Source: an uncultured Bacteroides sp.
Lineage (GTDB): Bacteria; Bacteroidota; Bacteroidia; Bacteroidales; Bacteroidaceae
Assembly (NCBI GenBank): GCA_900553815.1
Contig: USEY01000004.1
Span: forward strand, 1-64,000
Direction of reading: 5' to 3'
DNA length: 64,000 nt
The position numbers were made by a program, and so were the translations under genes. The notes below the pieces were generated by a model. It was not told the origin of the DNA and made no database searches. It saw only the letters and a list, made by a program, of their open reading frames with translations. Below, piece by piece: positions 26,296 to 35,609 of the stretch. Positions within the stretch are counted from its first letter, which is position 1. Each line of letters opens with the position of its first letter.

Positions 26296-27329
26296 AACGC
26301 CCCGTCTTGCTCCTGATATTGCTTTTGCTGGCCGCTATCTTCCTGCTTTTCATGCTGAACTTGCTGCTGGGCTCGGTGTCCATTCCCTTTGGCAGCGTGT
26401 GGCAGGTGTTGTGGGGAGAGGATTGCGGCAATCCGGTGTGGCAGAATATCGTGTGGAAGTCGCGGGTGCCTCAGGCGTTGACAGCCTTGGTGGCCGGTGC
26501 CGGCCTTTCGGTCAGCGGCTTGCAGATGCAGACGGTGTTTCGCAACCCGTTGGCCGACCCGTCGGTCTTGGGCGTCAGTGCCGGTGCCAGTCTGGGCGTG
26601 GCCTGCGTGGTGTTGCTGTCGGGCAGCTTGGGGGGCGTGGCACTGAGTCGGTTGGGATACATTGGCGAGGTGTCCATGTCGGTAGCCGCCATTGTGGGCG
26701 CCATGTCGGTCATGGCTCTGATAGCCTACGTGTCGATGAAGGTGCGCGGCACGGTGACGCTGCTTATCATTGGTGTGATGATAGGCTACGTGACCAGCGC
26801 CATTATCGGTGTGCTGAAGTTCTTCAGTGTGGAGGAGGATATCCGTGCTTATGTTATCTGGGGGCTGGGCAGCTTTGCCCGGGTGTCGGGCGACCAGGTG
26901 GGGCTGTTCATTGCCATCATGGGTGTGCTGCTGCCCCTGTCGTTTCTGCTCATCAAGACCATGAACCTTCTGTTGCTGGGCAATAGCTATGCCCGCAACC
27001 TGGGTCTGAATATCAGGCGTGCCCGCCTGCTGGTGATAACGAGTGCCGGGGTGCTGGTGGCCATCGTGACGGCTTATTGCGGTCCCATCATGTTTATCGG
27101 TCTGGCCGTGCCCCATTTGTGCCGTGCCCTGTTTCGGACTTCGGACCATCGCATCCTCATGCCCGCTACGCTGCTGGTAGGGGCTGCTTTGGCCTTGGTG
27201 TGCAACCTGGTGGCCCGCATGCCGGGGTTTGAGGGCGCTTTGCCGGTCAACTCAGTGACGGCACTGATAGGTGCGCCGGTCGTGGCGTCTGTATTGTTCA
27301 ACAAGAGAAAAGGAGAAATCAATGAATAG
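26292..27329 (+). CDS. BtuC/FecCD-type ABC transporter permease
   Basis: This 345-aa permease has about ten hydrophobic helices. The family signature is in AGAGLSVSGLQMQTVFRNPLADPSVLGVSAGASLG (split as AGLSVSGLQMQ and NPLADPSVLGVS, residues 69-95). GPIMFIGLAVPHLCR near residue 263 contacts the ATPase. It forms the inner-membrane channel of the corrinoid- or siderophore-type importer. Its start overlaps the binding-protein stop by 4 bp and its end overlaps the ATPase gene by 8 bp, so the three are one operon. Confidence 0.92.
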   Translation: MKRPVLLLILLLLAAIFLLFMLNLLLGSVSIPFGSVWQVLWGEDCGNPVWQNIVWKSRVPQALTALVAGAGLSVSGLQMQTVFRNPLADPSVLGVSAGASLGVACVVLLSGSLGGVALSRLGYIGEVSMSVAAIVGAMSVMALIAYVSMKVRGTVTLLIIGVMIGYVTSAIIGVLKFFSVEEDIRAYVIWGLGSFARVSGDQVGLFIAIMGVLLPLSFLLIKTMNLLLLGNSYARNLGLNIRRARLLVITSAGVLVAIVTAYCGPIMFIGLAVPHLCRALFRTSDHRILMPATLLVGAALALVCNLVARMPGFEGALPVNSVTALIGAPVVASVLFNKRKGEINE

Positions 27330-28332
27330 GGAAACTATAAATATACGCAATCTGTCCATCGGCTATCCCGGCAAGAAGGGTACCAGGGTGGTGGCTACCG
27401 GCATCAATGCCAGCATCAATAACGGTGAGCTGACTTGCCTGTTGGGGGCTAACGGAGTGGGGAAGTCTACGCTGCTGCGCACACTTTCCGCTTTTCAGCC
27501 CAAGCTGAGGGGAGAAATCTATATCGAAGGCAAGGAGATTGGCGACTACTCGGACAAGCAGCTGTCTCATGTCATCAGTGTGGTGCTGACCGACAAGTGC
27601 GACATACGCAATATGTATGTGACCGAGCTTGTAGGCCTTGGGCGCAGCCCTTATACCGGCTTCTGGGGCAGTCTGACCCGGGAGGACAAGAAGGTGGTGG
27701 AGCATGCCATTGGGCTGGTGGGCATATCGCACCTGGCAGACAGGATGGTGCATACGCTGAGCGACGGCGAGCGGCAGAAGGTGATGATAGCCAAGGCATT
27801 GGCGCAGGAAACTCCGGTCATCTATCTGGATGAACCTACGGCTTTTCTTGATTTCCCCAGCAAGGTGGAGATGATGCAGCTGTTGCATCACCTGAGCCGG
27901 CAGACGGACAAAACCATCTTCCTGTCTACGCACGACCTGGAGCTGGCACTTCAGATTGCCGACCGCATTTGGCTGATGGACAAGAACAACGGACTGACAA
28001 TAGGTACGCCCGAGGACTTGTCGCTGGATGGCAGCCTGAGCCAGTTCTTTGCCCGCAAAGGCATCGCTTTCGACTTGGAGACAGGGTTGTTCAGGGTAGA
28101 AAACGAATATACTTCGAGCATCAGGCTGGCCGGGCACGGACAACGTTATGCCATGGTAAGGAAGGCCTTGCAGCGGAATGGCATCCTGGCCAACAGGAAT
28201 GTGGAGTCGGAGGTATATATCGAAACCGGTGACCTGAAGGGCGATGGGGCTTTCGTGTTGCATCTGAAGAACGGCGATACGGTATGTGCCACGAGCATAG
28301 CACGCCTGCTGGAGGCTGTCAAGGAACTATAA
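27322..28332 (+). CDS. BtuD/FecE-type ABC transporter ATP-binding protein
   Basis: This 336-aa ATPase pairs with the upstream permease. It shows Walker A GANGVGKST (about 41-49), signature LSDGERQKVMIAKAL (about 143-157) and Walker B VIYLDEP. An extension of about 80 residues past the normal end carries a small unrecognised domain. The ATG at 27322 has a real Shine-Dalgarno, AAGGAGAAATCA, which is uncommon here and decides the start over an ATG 51 bp upstream. Confidence 0.92.
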   Translation: MNRETINIRNLSIGYPGKKGTRVVATGINASINNGELTCLLGANGVGKSTLLRTLSAFQPKLRGEIYIEGKEIGDYSDKQLSHVISVVLTDKCDIRNMYVTELVGLGRSPYTGFWGSLTREDKKVVEHAIGLVGISHLADRMVHTLSDGERQKVMIAKALAQETPVIYLDEPTAFLDFPSKVEMMQLLHHLSRQTDKTIFLSTHDLELALQIADRIWLMDKNNGLTIGTPEDLSLDGSLSQFFARKGIAFDLETGLFRVENEYTSSIRLAGHGQRYAMVRKALQRNGILANRNVESEVYIETGDLKGDGAFVLHLKNGDTVCATSIARLLEAVKEL

Positions 28333-28367
28333 GTCAGGACGAACGAAGGAACAAGCATACAGATACC

Positions 28368-29762
28368 ATGATACATCTATATCATCATGACCACCGACAT
28401 AAAGATAATTTTGAATATCTGACCACGGCACCAGTGTCGCGGGTCATCATATCGCTTTCCGTGCCTACGATTATCAGCATGTTGGTAACTTCTTTTTATA
28501 ACATAGCCGATACGTACTTTGTGGGGCAGATTGATACCCAGTCGACGGCGGCGGTGGGCATTGTTTTCTCGGTCATGTCCATCATTCAGGCCATGGGCTT
28601 CTTTTTCGGTCATGGGTCGGGAAATTACATTTCGCGCAAGCTGGGTGCCAAGGAGAAGGAGAATGCGGAGCGGATGGCGTCTACGGGGTTCTTCTATGCC
28701 CTGTTTATCGGCATCGTGCTGGCCGTACTGGGGCAGATATTCCTCACACCGTTGTCTAAGGCTTTGGGGTCAACGCCTACCATTTTGCCCTACACGGAGC
28801 GTTATCTGGGCATCATCTTGCTTGGAGCACCGTTTATGACGTCGTCGCTGGTGCTGAACAATCAGATTCGCTTTCAGGGAAATGCGGTTTATGGCATGAT
28901 AGGCATTGTCACGGGGGCTGTCATCAATGTGGTGCTTGACCCTATTTTGATATTCGTGTACGACCTGGGGGTTACCGGGGCGGCCCTGGCCACGGTTATC
29001 AGCCAGTTTTGCAGCTTTGTGCTGCTGCTGTGCATGAGCCACCATGGCGGCAATATTCCTATCCGTTATCGCAACTTCACTCCTTCGTGGACGTTTGTGA
29101 AGGAAATAATAAGTGGGGGTACGCCTTCGTTGGCACGTCAGGGGTTGCTTAGCCTGTCTACGATTCTGCTGAATGTGGCTGCCGGTGTCTATGGTGATGC
29201 AGCCATTGCAGGCATGTCTATCGTGTCGCGCATAGGCATGTTTATCAATGCGTTCCTTATCGGCTTCGGGCAGGGGTTCCAGCCTTTGTGTGGCTTCAAT
29301 TATGGTGCGGAGCTGTATGGACGCGTACGCCAGGGCTTTTGGTTTTGCGTCAAGGTGGGGAGTATCTTTCTGCTTGTTTGCTCCGTGTGTGGAATGGGCT
29401 ATGCCGAGGAGATTGTGTCTCTCTTCCGTAAGGGCGACCCTGATGTCATTGCGGTAGGGGCCGATGCCCTGCGCTGGCAGTTTATCACTTATCCGCTGGG
29501 TGCGTGGGTCATTGTGAGCAATATGATGTTGCAGACCATCCGTAAGCCGGTGCGGGCTACCATCCTGTCATCGGGACGGCAAGGGCTGTTCTTTATTCCG
29601 TTGATATTTATTCTGCCTCATTTCTTTGGACTTACAGGGGTAGAGATGTGTCAGGCCATGTCAGACTTGCTGACGTTCTTCCTGGCTATACCATTGACCT
29701 GCGGTGTGTTGCAGGAGATGAAACACAAGGAAGAGGCTTTGCGTGGTATGTTGGCCCGTTAG
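28368..29762 (+). CDS. MATE-family multidrug/metabolite efflux transporter
   Basis: This 464-aa inner-membrane exporter has twelve predicted helices in two MatE repeats. Family segments are LSVPTIISMLVTSFYNIADTYFVG (split as LSVPTIISMLVTSFYN, residues 24-39) and GTPSLARQGLLSLSTILLN in the second half. It probably exports a cationic or amphipathic compound using Na+ or H+. I use the ATG at 28368 because the ATG at 28284 lies inside the ATPase gene. It is 35 bp downstream of btuD-like on the same strand, so it may be co-transcribed; whether it handles corrinoids is unknown. Confidence 0.9.
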   Translation: MIHLYHHDHRHKDNFEYLTTAPVSRVIISLSVPTIISMLVTSFYNIADTYFVGQIDTQSTAAVGIVFSVMSIIQAMGFFFGHGSGNYISRKLGAKEKENAERMASTGFFYALFIGIVLAVLGQIFLTPLSKALGSTPTILPYTERYLGIILLGAPFMTSSLVLNNQIRFQGNAVYGMIGIVTGAVINVVLDPILIFVYDLGVTGAALATVISQFCSFVLLLCMSHHGGNIPIRYRNFTPSWTFVKEIISGGTPSLARQGLLSLSTILLNVAAGVYGDAAIAGMSIVSRIGMFINAFLIGFGQGFQPLCGFNYGAELYGRVRQGFWFCVKVGSIFLLVCSVCGMGYAEEIVSLFRKGDPDVIAVGADALRWQFITYPLGAWVIVSNMMLQTIRKPVRATILSSGRQGLFFIPLIFILPHFFGLTGVEMCQAMSDLLTFFLAIPLTCGVLQEMKHKEEALRGMLAR

Positions 29763-29848
29763 TGTGTGCGGAGGTTACGCAGCTTCCTTTTCCTATTGCC
29801 AAAGGGGGACTTGGGAGTGCTTGAATATGGACTTTACATGCCTGCAAA

Positions 29849-29927
29849 AACAGATACGGCTGCGTGAGCTCACGCAGCCGTATCTGTTGGTCAACGCAGC
29901 CGTATCCGTAAGCCGATGCAGCCGTAT
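29849..29927. repeat. 40-bp perfect palindrome plus 22-bp direct copies
   Basis: 29849-29888 is a perfect palindrome centred at 29868/29869. Its right-arm core CGCAGCCGTAT (29873) recurs at 29895 and, with one change, at 29917, exactly 22 bp apart. The plan is one inverted arm followed by direct copies, as in the 23.7-kb array, but with an unrelated sequence. It lies between the convergent MATE and choloylglycine hydrolase genes. Confidence 0.88.
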
Positions 29928-29943
29928 GTGTAAATGATAGCGG

Positions 29944-31038
29944 TTATTCTATCGTAATGGGGACAACGGGCTGGCGTTTGACCTTATCGAGTGGAACTGC
30001 ACGGTACTTTACAGTGGCAAAGTCTATGCTTTTGAGGTCGATGCTGCGGATGGCGCTGTTGTACATGGTGCGGTAATAGATAATCCGGTTGGCCATGTCG
30101 GTGGCCGAGGTCCACTGTGTGGCGCTTGGAATGTCGGCAGGTATCTGGCCGACAGGGAATTCAACGCCTACGGGTATGTCGAAGTTATTCAGTATCTGGA
30201 AGCATTGCAGTACGGTCGATTCAGCATTGGGTTGCTGCGGTGCAGTGCTCTGGTAGAAGGCAGCACGGACAAAGCGTGAGGGAGGGGTTACGTCGCCCGG
30301 TATGCCCAGGAAGCCGCTGCCGGCACCGAATGAGGCAAGGCGTGTCTGACCCAGTTGTTGGGGCGAGGCTGAGCCGGGGTACAGGTTGACGTAGTTGTTG
30401 AGGTTGGTCATTTGCCATTCGAATCCGGGCGAATTGGTCAGTACGCCCAAGTTGTTCTCGTAGAAACATACCTTTCCGTCGACAATTTCAAGCACAATCT
30501 GCCGGCCGCTTGTATCAGCAAAACGCCAGTGTACGGTAGAGGCACGCGGGTCGATGGCTACCACATGAATGGTTTGCAAGGCTTGTTTCACTTCGTCAAT
30601 AGTGGAAAAGTTGCCCAATATCCAGGAAACCAGTTGCAGGTCGGCAATGCTGGTCGATTTCAGTGCGGGGTCGTAGGTTTCGTAGCGTCCGTAGTTGGGG
30701 AAGTAGAACAGTCCGGCAGAAAGTCCGGCCTCGTTCAGTCCTTCGGCTACAAATTCCTTCTGTTCTACGGCCAAGCCTACATATCCATAGCGTGCAGTGA
30801 ACTCCATGCCGTCTTGTGCCCCTCCCTGCGGAGTATAGGAGCGTTGCTTGTATCCGCGCGGGACAATGACGTACTGGCTGTTGAGTTCGCTGCCTCCCCA
30901 TTCTATAGTGCGTGCCAGGATGCGGGTACTATCCTGGGCTGTCAGGGTGATGCCTGTGCAGGCATCGGCATTCGATGGTAAGAAGATGGTGGCACTGAGG
31001 GCCATCAGCAAGGCTGTGGTTTTCTTCATCTTTTTCAT
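29944..31038 (-). CDS. Choloylglycine hydrolase family protein (bile salt hydrolase / penicillin V acylase-like)
   Basis: This 364-aa N-terminal-nucleophile hydrolase has a signal peptide ending ...SNADA. Cleavage exposes Cys27, the expected catalytic nucleophile (C-T-G). Arg43 in LARTIEWG matches the conserved active-site Arg. The usual Asp three residues on is Glu46. GLNEAGL (Asn102), LTNSPGFEWQ and FVRAAF supply the other active-site elements. It probably deconjugates bile salts in the periplasm; penicillin V acylase or N-acyl-lactonase activity cannot be excluded. It follows the small barrel gene by 163 bp. Confidence 0.88.
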   Translation of the reverse strand: MKKMKKTTALLMALSATIFLPSNADACTGITLTAQDSTRILARTIEWGGSELNSQYVIVPRGYKQRSYTPQGGAQDGMEFTARYGYVGLAVEQKEFVAEGLNEAGLSAGLFYFPNYGRYETYDPALKSTSIADLQLVSWILGNFSTIDEVKQALQTIHVVAIDPRASTVHWRFADTSGRQIVLEIVDGKVCFYENNLGVLTNSPGFEWQMTNLNNYVNLYPGSASPQQLGQTRLASFGAGSGFLGIPGDVTPPSRFVRAAFYQSTAPQQPNAESTVLQCFQILNNFDIPVGVEFPVGQIPADIPSATQWTSATDMANRIIYYRTMYNSAIRSIDLKSIDFATVKYRAVPLDKVKRQPVVPITIE

Positions 31039-31201
31039 ATAATCTTTTTTAGGTAGTTATACATAGTTTTTTCTCAGGCAGGGGAATTATGGAATGAATC
31101 CGAATGCCTTTGCTCAATATAACAACGCAGCCTGCTTGTATGTTTACAAAAGTAGCCATGAATTTTATGACTGCTGAAATAAAAATGGCTTGTTCGCCTT
31201 T

Positions 31202-31864
31202 TTACAGGAAACGATAGGCCAATGTAAAGAAGGCTGAAAAGTTCTTTGGGCAGTAAGGACGGGCTGTTTGCAACATAATCAGCTGTTCCAGCTGTTTGTT
31301 TACTTGCATACATCCCATTTGGGCTTCCGCACTTAAGATGAAACGGTGGTATTCAAGTCCCACAGTGAAGGCTGCTCCTACGTCGAAACGACGGTAGCCC
31401 ATATTGCCGTCTATTATGTTGCCGAAAGTATTAGCCTTGAAAGGAGAGGATGAAGAGCTGCTTTCGCTTATGGTGCTGCCTGTCGTTGTTCCGCCGAGGC
31501 CAATGGATATGTATGGACCGATACCAATGAAGCCGTGGATGTCCTTCTGTAAGGGGAAACTGAGGGTGGGCATGAGTGACAGTTCCAGATAGATGGCATG
31601 TATGTCGGCTTGTCCTAATCCGTCTATCTGGTCGTTGCCTCCTTTCTGTACCACATCCAGGCCTGAACGAATGGACCACCAGCTGTTAAAATTGTACTCG
31701 GCACCTATGCCAGCCTTCCAGGCAATATTGGTATCGCTTGATGCCTGCTTGCCCCAGAAGTGGGAAGTGCCTATACCTGCTTTGACTGTGAAGTGAAAGG
31801 GGCTCTGTGCACTGGCAGCCAGTGATGAAAAGAGTATGGTAAATATCAGAAATGTCTTTTTCAT
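31202..31864 (-). CDS. Small outer-membrane beta-barrel protein (PorT/OmpA-barrel type)
   Basis: This 220-aa protein has a signal peptide (KKTFLIFTILFSSLAASAQ). Eight to ten short amphipathic strands follow, such as WKAGIGAEYNFNSWWSIRSGLD (22 residues, near 48-69) and FIGIGPYISIGLGG. The C-terminal strand ends in aromatic-rich FFTLAYRFL. This matches the outer-membrane beta-barrel (OMP_b-brl_2-like) families of Bacteroidetes. The function is unknown. Only 12 bp separate it from the CbiJ-CbiD gene, so it is probably in the corrin transcript. Confidence 0.8.
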   Translation of the reverse strand: MKKTFLIFTILFSSLAASAQSPFHFTVKAGIGTSHFWGKQASSDTNIAWKAGIGAEYNFNSWWSIRSGLDVVQKGGNDQIDGLGQADIHAIYLELSLMPTLSFPLQKDIHGFIGIGPYISIGLGGTTTGSTISESSSSSSPFKANTFGNIIDGNMGYRRFDVGAAFTVGLEYHRFILSAEAQMGCMQVNKQLEQLIMLQTARPYCPKNFSAFFTLAYRFL

Positions 31865-31876
31865 TGCTTTTCTCTG

Positions 31877-33754
31877 TTATTGAAGGGAATATGTATTTAT
31901 ATCTTCAGTGATGTTACCCTGTTCGTCAATGAGCAGGATGGTCAGTTGTCCGTTGGGCAGTAGTGGGTCGCAGTGGCGGTGGCAATAATGCAATATCCGG
32001 TTGCAGAAGGGTTGTATATCGCAGGCTGGAAGATTGCTCCACAGTTCGCGTGCCAGTGTTGTTTGTTCTATTACTTCTGTGGCAAGGGAACTGCATCCGG
32101 CTTCTTGGGCTACTTGGGTCAGGAAGGTTTTGTTCATGACCACTTGTTTGCTGTGGGTATTCAAATGCCCTTCGGCCAGCTTTACGGCCTTGCCCAGCAT
32201 CAGGCCCAGTGTTATTCTCTCCAGTTTGAGCTCGGCAGCCATCTTCAGTGTATCGCCAATGAAGTTGCCATAGTGCACGAAGGCCTGCAGAGGCAGGTCG
32301 GGATATCGATTTCGCAGGAAACGTTCGCTACGGGCACCCGAGTTGATGACTACCCGTTCACTGCCTGTTGCTTTGGCTACTTCCAGCGCCTTGCGTATGC
32401 TGGCTATAAAGGCATCGGTAGAGAATGGGCGCACGATGCCTGACGTGCCGATGATGGATATGCCCCCCACAACGCCAATGCGGGGATTGAAAGTCTGTGC
32501 GGCCAACTTTTCACCGTCGGGCACGCTGATGCTGATGCGATAACCAACGGCGTTGTGCATTGTGCTATGCCGACGAAGTATTTCATGCAGATTGTGGATA
32601 ATCATTTGTCGGGGGCCGTTGTTGATGGCAGCCTGCCCAACTGCTAATCCAAGACCGGGCAGGCTGACCCGTCCTACGCCTTTACCACCTTCAATCAGGA
32701 AAAGTTCATCATTGTCAGATAACGGGTAAGGAACAACGGTGGTGCAGATGTCATGCCCGTGGGTGACATCGGCATCGTCGCCTCCGTCCTTGGTTACGGT
32801 GGCGGTATAGCCTTGTCCCTCGGTATTGGCAGGGCGTATGCTTTTTATGGCTATACGGACACTCTCACCATTGGGCAAGAGGACAGGAACGTCAGGGCGG
32901 TTATAGCCGCCGCAAAGCAGAGCGCGCAGGGCGGCGCAGGCGCCAGCTGTAGCACACGTTCCGGTGGTGATGCCTGTTCGCAGGTCGAAGAAGCCGGGTA
33001 ACAGGGATTCTGTTTCACGCCGCAATCCGTGCGGGCCGTTCACTGTTATAAAGTCATCTGGCAGAGGAGGGCGGCGTATTACTAGGAGTGGTATACCCCG
33101 GCTTGCTGTTGCGGCTGATTTCTGTTCGAATCCGCCACTTATTCCACTTTCTTTGGTCAGCACGAGGTCGGGATGGAATTTGTCGAGTAATCCGCTTACC
33201 TGTCCGGCATCTTCCTCATGGTTAAGGTCATAATAGCACAGATAATCTTCGGGAAAACCTTCCTTCTGTGCAATAGCTTGTGATGAAGGGCGGTGCAAGA
33301 TGCGGAAGTAGCATTCGCATTTGCCTTGCCACAGCGGCCTTAGTTTGCCGATGGTTTGTACACCGGTCAGGGCCAATATGCGGTGGTAATTAGAGGTAGA
33401 TATTAAACGGGCGGCATCATCATAGTCATTGGCAAAGAGGGTTTGGGCATCGTAATCAGGATAGATACGCTCGTAGCGGATAACGGGTATCTGCATACAT
33501 TGGGATACATGATGAATGGTGGTATGAAGGAGGGTAGCAAAGGGGTGGGCTGCGTCAATCAGCAGTCTGATGTCTTTGCTACGGCAGAAATCTTCCATTT
33601 GACTGGCATTCATGCTTCCGCAGAGTCTGATGCCATGATGCAAGGTCACTTCCTGTTCGTCACCGCGAGTGGAATAATAGAAAGTCTTTCCAGCCTCTTC
33701 AAGCACAGTGGCAGCCAAGCGTCCTTCGGTAGTTCCTCCAAATATCAAAACCAT
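31877..33754 (-). CDS. cbiJD: Fused precorrin-6A reductase (CbiJ) and cobalt-precorrin-5B C1-methyltransferase (CbiD)
   Basis: This 625-aa protein has two enzyme domains. Residues 1 to about 235 are CbiJ-like (VLIFGGTTEGR at 2-12, LIDAAHPFA at 65-73, LALTGVQTIGKL), an NAD(P)H-dependent corrin reductase. Residues from about 255 are CbiD, marked by LRTGITTGTCATAGACAA (258-275), which installs the C1 methyl group after ring contraction. The two steps are near neighbours in the anaerobic route, so fusion may channel intermediates. It is the last corrin gene of the operon cbiHC-cbiET-cbiGF-cbiJD. Confidence 0.9.
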   Translation of the reverse strand: MVLIFGGTTEGRLAATVLEEAGKTFYYSTRGDEQEVTLHHGIRLCGSMNASQMEDFCRSKDIRLLIDAAHPFATLLHTTIHHVSQCMQIPVIRYERIYPDYDAQTLFANDYDDAARLISTSNYHRILALTGVQTIGKLRPLWQGKCECYFRILHRPSSQAIAQKEGFPEDYLCYYDLNHEEDAGQVSGLLDKFHPDLVLTKESGISGGFEQKSAATASRGIPLLVIRRPPLPDDFITVNGPHGLRRETESLLPGFFDLRTGITTGTCATAGACAALRALLCGGYNRPDVPVLLPNGESVRIAIKSIRPANTEGQGYTATVTKDGGDDADVTHGHDICTTVVPYPLSDNDELFLIEGGKGVGRVSLPGLGLAVGQAAINNGPRQMIIHNLHEILRRHSTMHNAVGYRISISVPDGEKLAAQTFNPRIGVVGGISIIGTSGIVRPFSTDAFIASIRKALEVAKATGSERVVINSGARSERFLRNRYPDLPLQAFVHYGNFIGDTLKMAAELKLERITLGLMLGKAVKLAEGHLNTHSKQVVMNKTFLTQVAQEAGCSSLATEVIEQTTLARELWSNLPACDIQPFCNRILHYCHRHCDPLLPNGQLTILLIDEQGNITEDINTYSLQ

Positions 33755-33788
33755 ATCCGTAATATCTTGTTTGTGTGTATTTTAGAAA

Positions 33789-35609
33789 CTATTTCCTAAA
33801 CAAATGCTTGAATTCGTCCGCATACAATCTGGATAATCCCTGTCGGTTGCCTATGGCTTCTCCTACAACAATCAGAGTCGTCAATGTAAGGTGGTTGTCC
33901 TTGACAATAGCGGCAAGATCCTTTAGTTCTCCTCTGAAAATGCGTTGGTCTTTCCATGTCAGTTTGTAGCATACGGCTACAGGTGTATGAGGTGGATATT
34001 CTTTCAGAAGTTCTTGTTGCACCTCCTCGGCAATGCCTGCGCTCAGGAAGATGCACATGGTGCTTTGAGAGCGGGCCAGCAGATGAAGCTGTTCGCGTTC
34101 GGGCATGGGGGTACGTCCCTCGCCACGGGTCAGGATAATGGTTTGCACACGTTCAGGGATAGTGAACTGTGATTGCAACTCGGCTGCTGCTGCCAGGAAT
34201 GATGAGATGCCTGGGGTTATGTGATAGCGCATGCCATAATGGTCGAACCAATTCATCTGTTCTTGGATGGCACCGTAGATACACGGATCTCCGGTATGTA
34301 GGCGGACTACCAGTTTTCCACGGTCGTAGAAGTCCTTCATCAGGGCTATCTGTTCTTCCAGGTTCATGGAGGCTGAACTGCGTACGGTGGCTCCCGGCTT
34401 GGCACAGAGGGTTAGTTCGCGTGGAACCAAGCTGCCTGCATAGAGGATGAGGTCGGCTTTTTCCAACATGTGGCGGCCACGCAAAGAGATGAGCTCAGGG
34501 TCGCCAGGACCGGCTCCTACGATTTCAATGTGACCACCGAGGGCATGGGCGGCATCCACTGCAATGGCTAACGTATAGTTGCTTCCCTTCACTTTGGGCA
34601 GTATAAGTGGCCCACCCCCGGAAGAGAGAATAGCGGCTGCTTCACTTACGCTGCCGGTTCCGGTATGTTTCCTTACAGTGTCGCTGGGCGAAGGTACGTT
34701 GATGGTGTCCAGTTCTGCTGCTGTATAGAAATGAACGTGGTAGTGTTCTGCGAGGCGGTGCAGTACAGGTTCTTCGCGTTTCAGGTCGATGCTGGCAATA
34801 GAAGCAATAGCCTGGGGTAGCAAATGGGCCTTCTCCAGTTCTTGATAGAGATGGCCGGTTACTTCGTCTGTGGGCGAGGCTTGATGGGCGAGGCCGATGC
34901 CTATGTGGAGCACTTGCGGTATGTAATAGAGCACAGCCGTCTGTGGGCTGACAAGGTGGCTATAGTCGCGATAGCCTACAGCGATGAGCAGTCGGCAGTC
35001 GGCAGGTATGTCTTCAACCTTCTTGTATGCCTTTACATGCGGTGGCAGGCTGCGTTCCAGGTAGTCTGTGCCGCGGTCGCGAATGTCGAACAGCAGGGCG
35101 GTAGGTTCGCCGTTGACGAAGCGGGCAATCACTTCGTTCATCGTGGTGCCTGTGCCGGGCTGACATGCCCATCCATATTGCTTGCCCAACGTATCGAGTG
35201 CCCAAAGTCCGTTGCGGTCGCTTTGGGTGGTGATGACAGCTTCTGCGCCCAATATGGCGGCTACCATGCGGGTCAATTCGTTGGCGCCACCTACATGGCC
35301 GGACAGTACTGATATGGCAAAGTGTCCCGTGCTGTCTACGCATACTACGGCCGGGTCGGTATGCTTGTCGTGCAGGTAGGGAGCAATGGTACGTACACAG
35401 ATACCTATGGCACCGATGAATATCCATGCTTCGCACTGGTTGAAGTGTTCGCCCAGATAGGCCTCGTAGGAATCGGTGTGCAGGCAACCGGATGCCTGAG
35501 TGGTAGTAAGGATGAAGCTGCCTGGCAGTTCCTGCTGCAAGGTTTGTGCCAAGGACAGGCTGCTTTCAGAGATAAGCAGCAATCCGATGTTATTCTGTTG
35601 TTCTTTCAT
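33789..35609 (-). CDS. cbiGF: Fused cobalt-precorrin-5A hydrolase (CbiG) and precorrin-4 C11-methyltransferase (CbiF)
   Basis: This 606-aa protein has two enzyme domains. Residues 1 to about 350 are CbiG: IFIGAIGICVRTIAP near 63-77, LSGHVGGANELT near 102-113, and a C-terminal CbiG half around VLHIGIGL. CbiG opens the lactone ring, releasing acetaldehyde. Residues from about 360 are the CbiF methylase (VGAGPGDPELISLRG, LYAGSLVPREL, RLHTGDPCIYGA). The order matches consecutive reactions, C11 methylation then ring opening. Its ATG overlaps the cbiET stop (ATGA). CbiG marks the oxygen-independent pathway. Confidence 0.92.
   Translation of the reverse strand: MKEQQNNIGLLLISESSLSLAQTLQQELPGSFILTTTQASGCLHTDSYEAYLGEHFNQCEAWIFIGAIGICVRTIAPYLHDKHTDPAVVCVDSTGHFAISVLSGHVGGANELTRMVAAILGAEAVITTQSDRNGLWALDTLGKQYGWACQPGTGTTMNEVIARFVNGEPTALLFDIRDRGTDYLERSLPPHVKAYKKVEDIPADCRLLIAVGYRDYSHLVSPQTAVLYYIPQVLHIGIGLAHQASPTDEVTGHLYQELEKAHLLPQAIASIASIDLKREEPVLHRLAEHYHVHFYTAAELDTINVPSPSDTVRKHTGTGSVSEAAAILSSGGGPLILPKVKGSNYTLAIAVDAAHALGGHIEIVGAGPGDPELISLRGRHMLEKADLILYAGSLVPRELTLCAKPGATVRSSASMNLEEQIALMKDFYDRGKLVVRLHTGDPCIYGAIQEQMNWFDHYGMRYHITPGISSFLAAAAELQSQFTIPERVQTIILTRGEGRTPMPEREQLHLLARSQSTMCIFLSAGIAEEVQQELLKEYPPHTPVAVCYKLTWKDQRIFRGELKDLAAIVKDNHLTLTTLIVVGEAIGNRQGLSRLYADEFKHLFRK

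Noticed and set aside
29849-29888. Phage or plasmid attachment site
   Set aside because: A palindrome alone is not enough; there is no integrase, tRNA or direct-repeat pair nearby.
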